Of a stretch of DNA of 64,000 nucleotides, positions 63,901 through 64,000 are shown one piece after another. The stretch comes from Streptomyces albus subsp. albus (GTDB lineage: Bacteria; Actinomycetota; Actinomycetes; Streptomycetales; Streptomycetaceae), in NCBI RefSeq assembly GCF_000725885.1, contig NZ_JODR01000025.1:1-64000 (forward strand), written 5' to 3'. A program made the translations under genes and the position numbers. The notes below the pieces were generated by a model, which saw only the letters and a program-made list of their open reading frames with translations, was not told where the DNA came from and did no database searches. Position 1 is the stretch's first letter. Each line of letters starts with the position of its first letter.

Positions 63901-64000
63901 AGCGCGTCGCCGTACCGCTCGCGCCAGGAGGCCAGGAGGGCCGCGGCCCGGTCCGGGCGGCCGGCCGCGAGCGCGTGGCCGACGTCCGAGTCGGCACCCA
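60942..64000 (-). CDS. dnaE2: error-prone DNA polymerase III alpha subunit DnaE2 (partial, 5' end outside window)
   Basis: About 1019 codons are inside the window; the frame stays open past the right edge, so the PHP N-terminus is missing. Catalytic aspartates lie in LPDIDIDVESARRLEVYRAI, with the third in LKLDVLGVRLQSAMAH. The fingers region FCKAHAVAFAVPTYQSAWLK and a C-terminal OB-like region are present. DnaE2 performs mutagenic translesion synthesis in mycobacteria as part of the ImuA-ImuB-DnaE2 mutasome. Here it is directly coupled to an ImuB-like gene; no ImuA is visible on this side. Regulation by LexA cannot be judged as the promoter is outside. Confidence 0.9.
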   Translation of the reverse strand, partial: GADSDVGHALAAGRPDRAAALLASWRERYGDALRLAVTGSGPLREAARMLGLAAQEGVGPVLTNAVRYADPAAGTEVNVADVLDAARRLVPVDPRRGLDSGERWLKGTEEMARVAERIAEAAGYRRATAHRLLALTEETADACRVDPEEDLGIGRVHFPEAHLAGTGGHTAARALRSRCAAAMVTRRYERDERRWRRLDEELAIIESLGYSSYFLTVARIVEDVRELGIRVAARGSGAGSFVNHLLGIAHADPVEHGLLMERFLSPRRAELPDIDIDVESARRLEVYRAIFERFGEERVATVAMPETYRVRHAIRDVGAALGMDPAEVDRLAKAFPHIRARDARAALAELPELGQVAEEDHGDHFWDLVEALDGLPRGVAMHPCGVLLSDSSLRARTPVVPTSGEGFAMAQFDKDDVEDLGLLKLDVLGVRLQSAMAHAVAEVERATGERIDLDAVPEGDPATYELIRASETLGCFQIESPGQRDLIARLQPETFHDLVVDISLFRPGPVGADMVHPFIEARHGRRRIHHPHPDVAEPLAETYGVAIFHEQVIRILSRLTGCDRGRADEVRRVLKDDEQRPAAKAWFERAAALRGFSAEAVAHAWKIVESFGSYGFCKAHAVAFAVPTYQSAWLKAHRPAAFYAGVLEHDPGMYPKRLLLADARRRGVPVLPLDVNRSSVSYRIELESESGRWGLRLALAEVQGISEADAARIEAGQPYDSLGDFWRRARPSRPVAERLAQVGALDAFAPGGNRRDLLLHIAELHRAQRAAGAREGQLTLGEAPEQDGAGTTARQADPVHLPDLDSGERLGAELDVLGMDTSRHLMADHLAFLRELGAHSARSLRSVPHGETVLIAGAKAATQTPPLASGKRVIFTTLDDGTGLSDLAFFEDSHAACAHTVFHSWLLLVRGTVQRRGPRSLTVVGSAAWDLAELVELRRTGGLAAVAARLAEPAPGARPGAPGDGAGDGGADAGPGRTVRVAPGYEMHPWADLRPAGEQASSPKALRKLWHSSSGSAG

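Overview
The window reads as a chromosomal segment of a Streptomyces or close relative. Base composition is very GC-rich with G/C at nearly every third codon position, GTG starts and overlapping ATGA/GTGA gene junctions are common, and the gene content is typical of the group: a Streptomyces-type gas vesicle cluster, a DUF5925 AAA protein, a sortase-type LAETG signal, a MarP protease and a DnaE2 cassette. No rRNA, tRNA or CRISPR array was seen.

Layout. 0-3.3 kb: the edge of a probable transposase gene, an M23 peptidase, a beheaded MFS exporter with its TetR repressor and intact operators, and a small membrane protein. 3.4-10.8 kb: MgtC-like protein and a gas vesicle cluster, gvpA-F-G-Y-Z-J-L-S-K on the minus strand, with gvpO, a 56-codon gene and a ligand-less hemerythrin-like gene at its head; gvpO points the opposite way. 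11-17.6 kb: PP2C-type phosphatase, S4 RNA-binding protein, and a response regulator and GAF histidine kinase flanking an MFS exporter. 17.6-20.7 kb: beta-phosphoglucomutase-like and GH65 phosphorylase genes, translationally coupled. 21.8-32.3 kb: acyl-CoA and redox metabolism (acyl-CoA dehydrogenase, APH-fold kinase, FAD dehydrogenase, quinone reductase, TetR, acyl-CoA ligase, SDR), with two similar palindromes upstream of the two main operons, plus DUF202 genes and a truncated gluconokinase. 32.7-39.7 kb: a TetR/MaoC pair with matching operators, aldehyde dehydrogenase with a stub of a Zn-alcohol dehydrogenase, homogentisate dioxygenase and a GntR regulator. 40-47.5 kb: AAA ATPase, secreted protein, GntR, MarP, DoxX, a lytic polysaccharide monooxygenase with a wall-anchoring signal, FMN protein, lipase. 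47.5-50.8 kb: CsoR-type boxes, copZ-copA and a truncated secreted copper-associated gene. 50.9-56.2 kb: ankyrin protein and a monooxygenase / repeat ORF / MFS operon with a divergent TetR of the true tetracycline-repressor type. 56.2-58.6 kb: a decayed patch (transposase remnant, truncated VOC and SRPBCC genes). 58.7-64 kb: WD40 protein and the damage-tolerance pair of an ImuB-like Y-family protein and DnaE2, which runs off the right edge.

The strongest candidates for new biology are: (1) a putative TetR regulon joining an APH-type kinase and acyl-CoA dehydrogenase to a CoA ligase and SDR, the parts list of 4-hydroxy-acid (levulinate/ACAD11-like) catabolism; (2) a repeat-rich ORF coupled by ATGA overlaps on both sides between a flavin monooxygenase and an exporter; (3) the rearranged gas vesicle head with a hemerythrin-fold protein that has lost its metal ligands. 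All functional statements come from reading motifs and context; no database search was possible.
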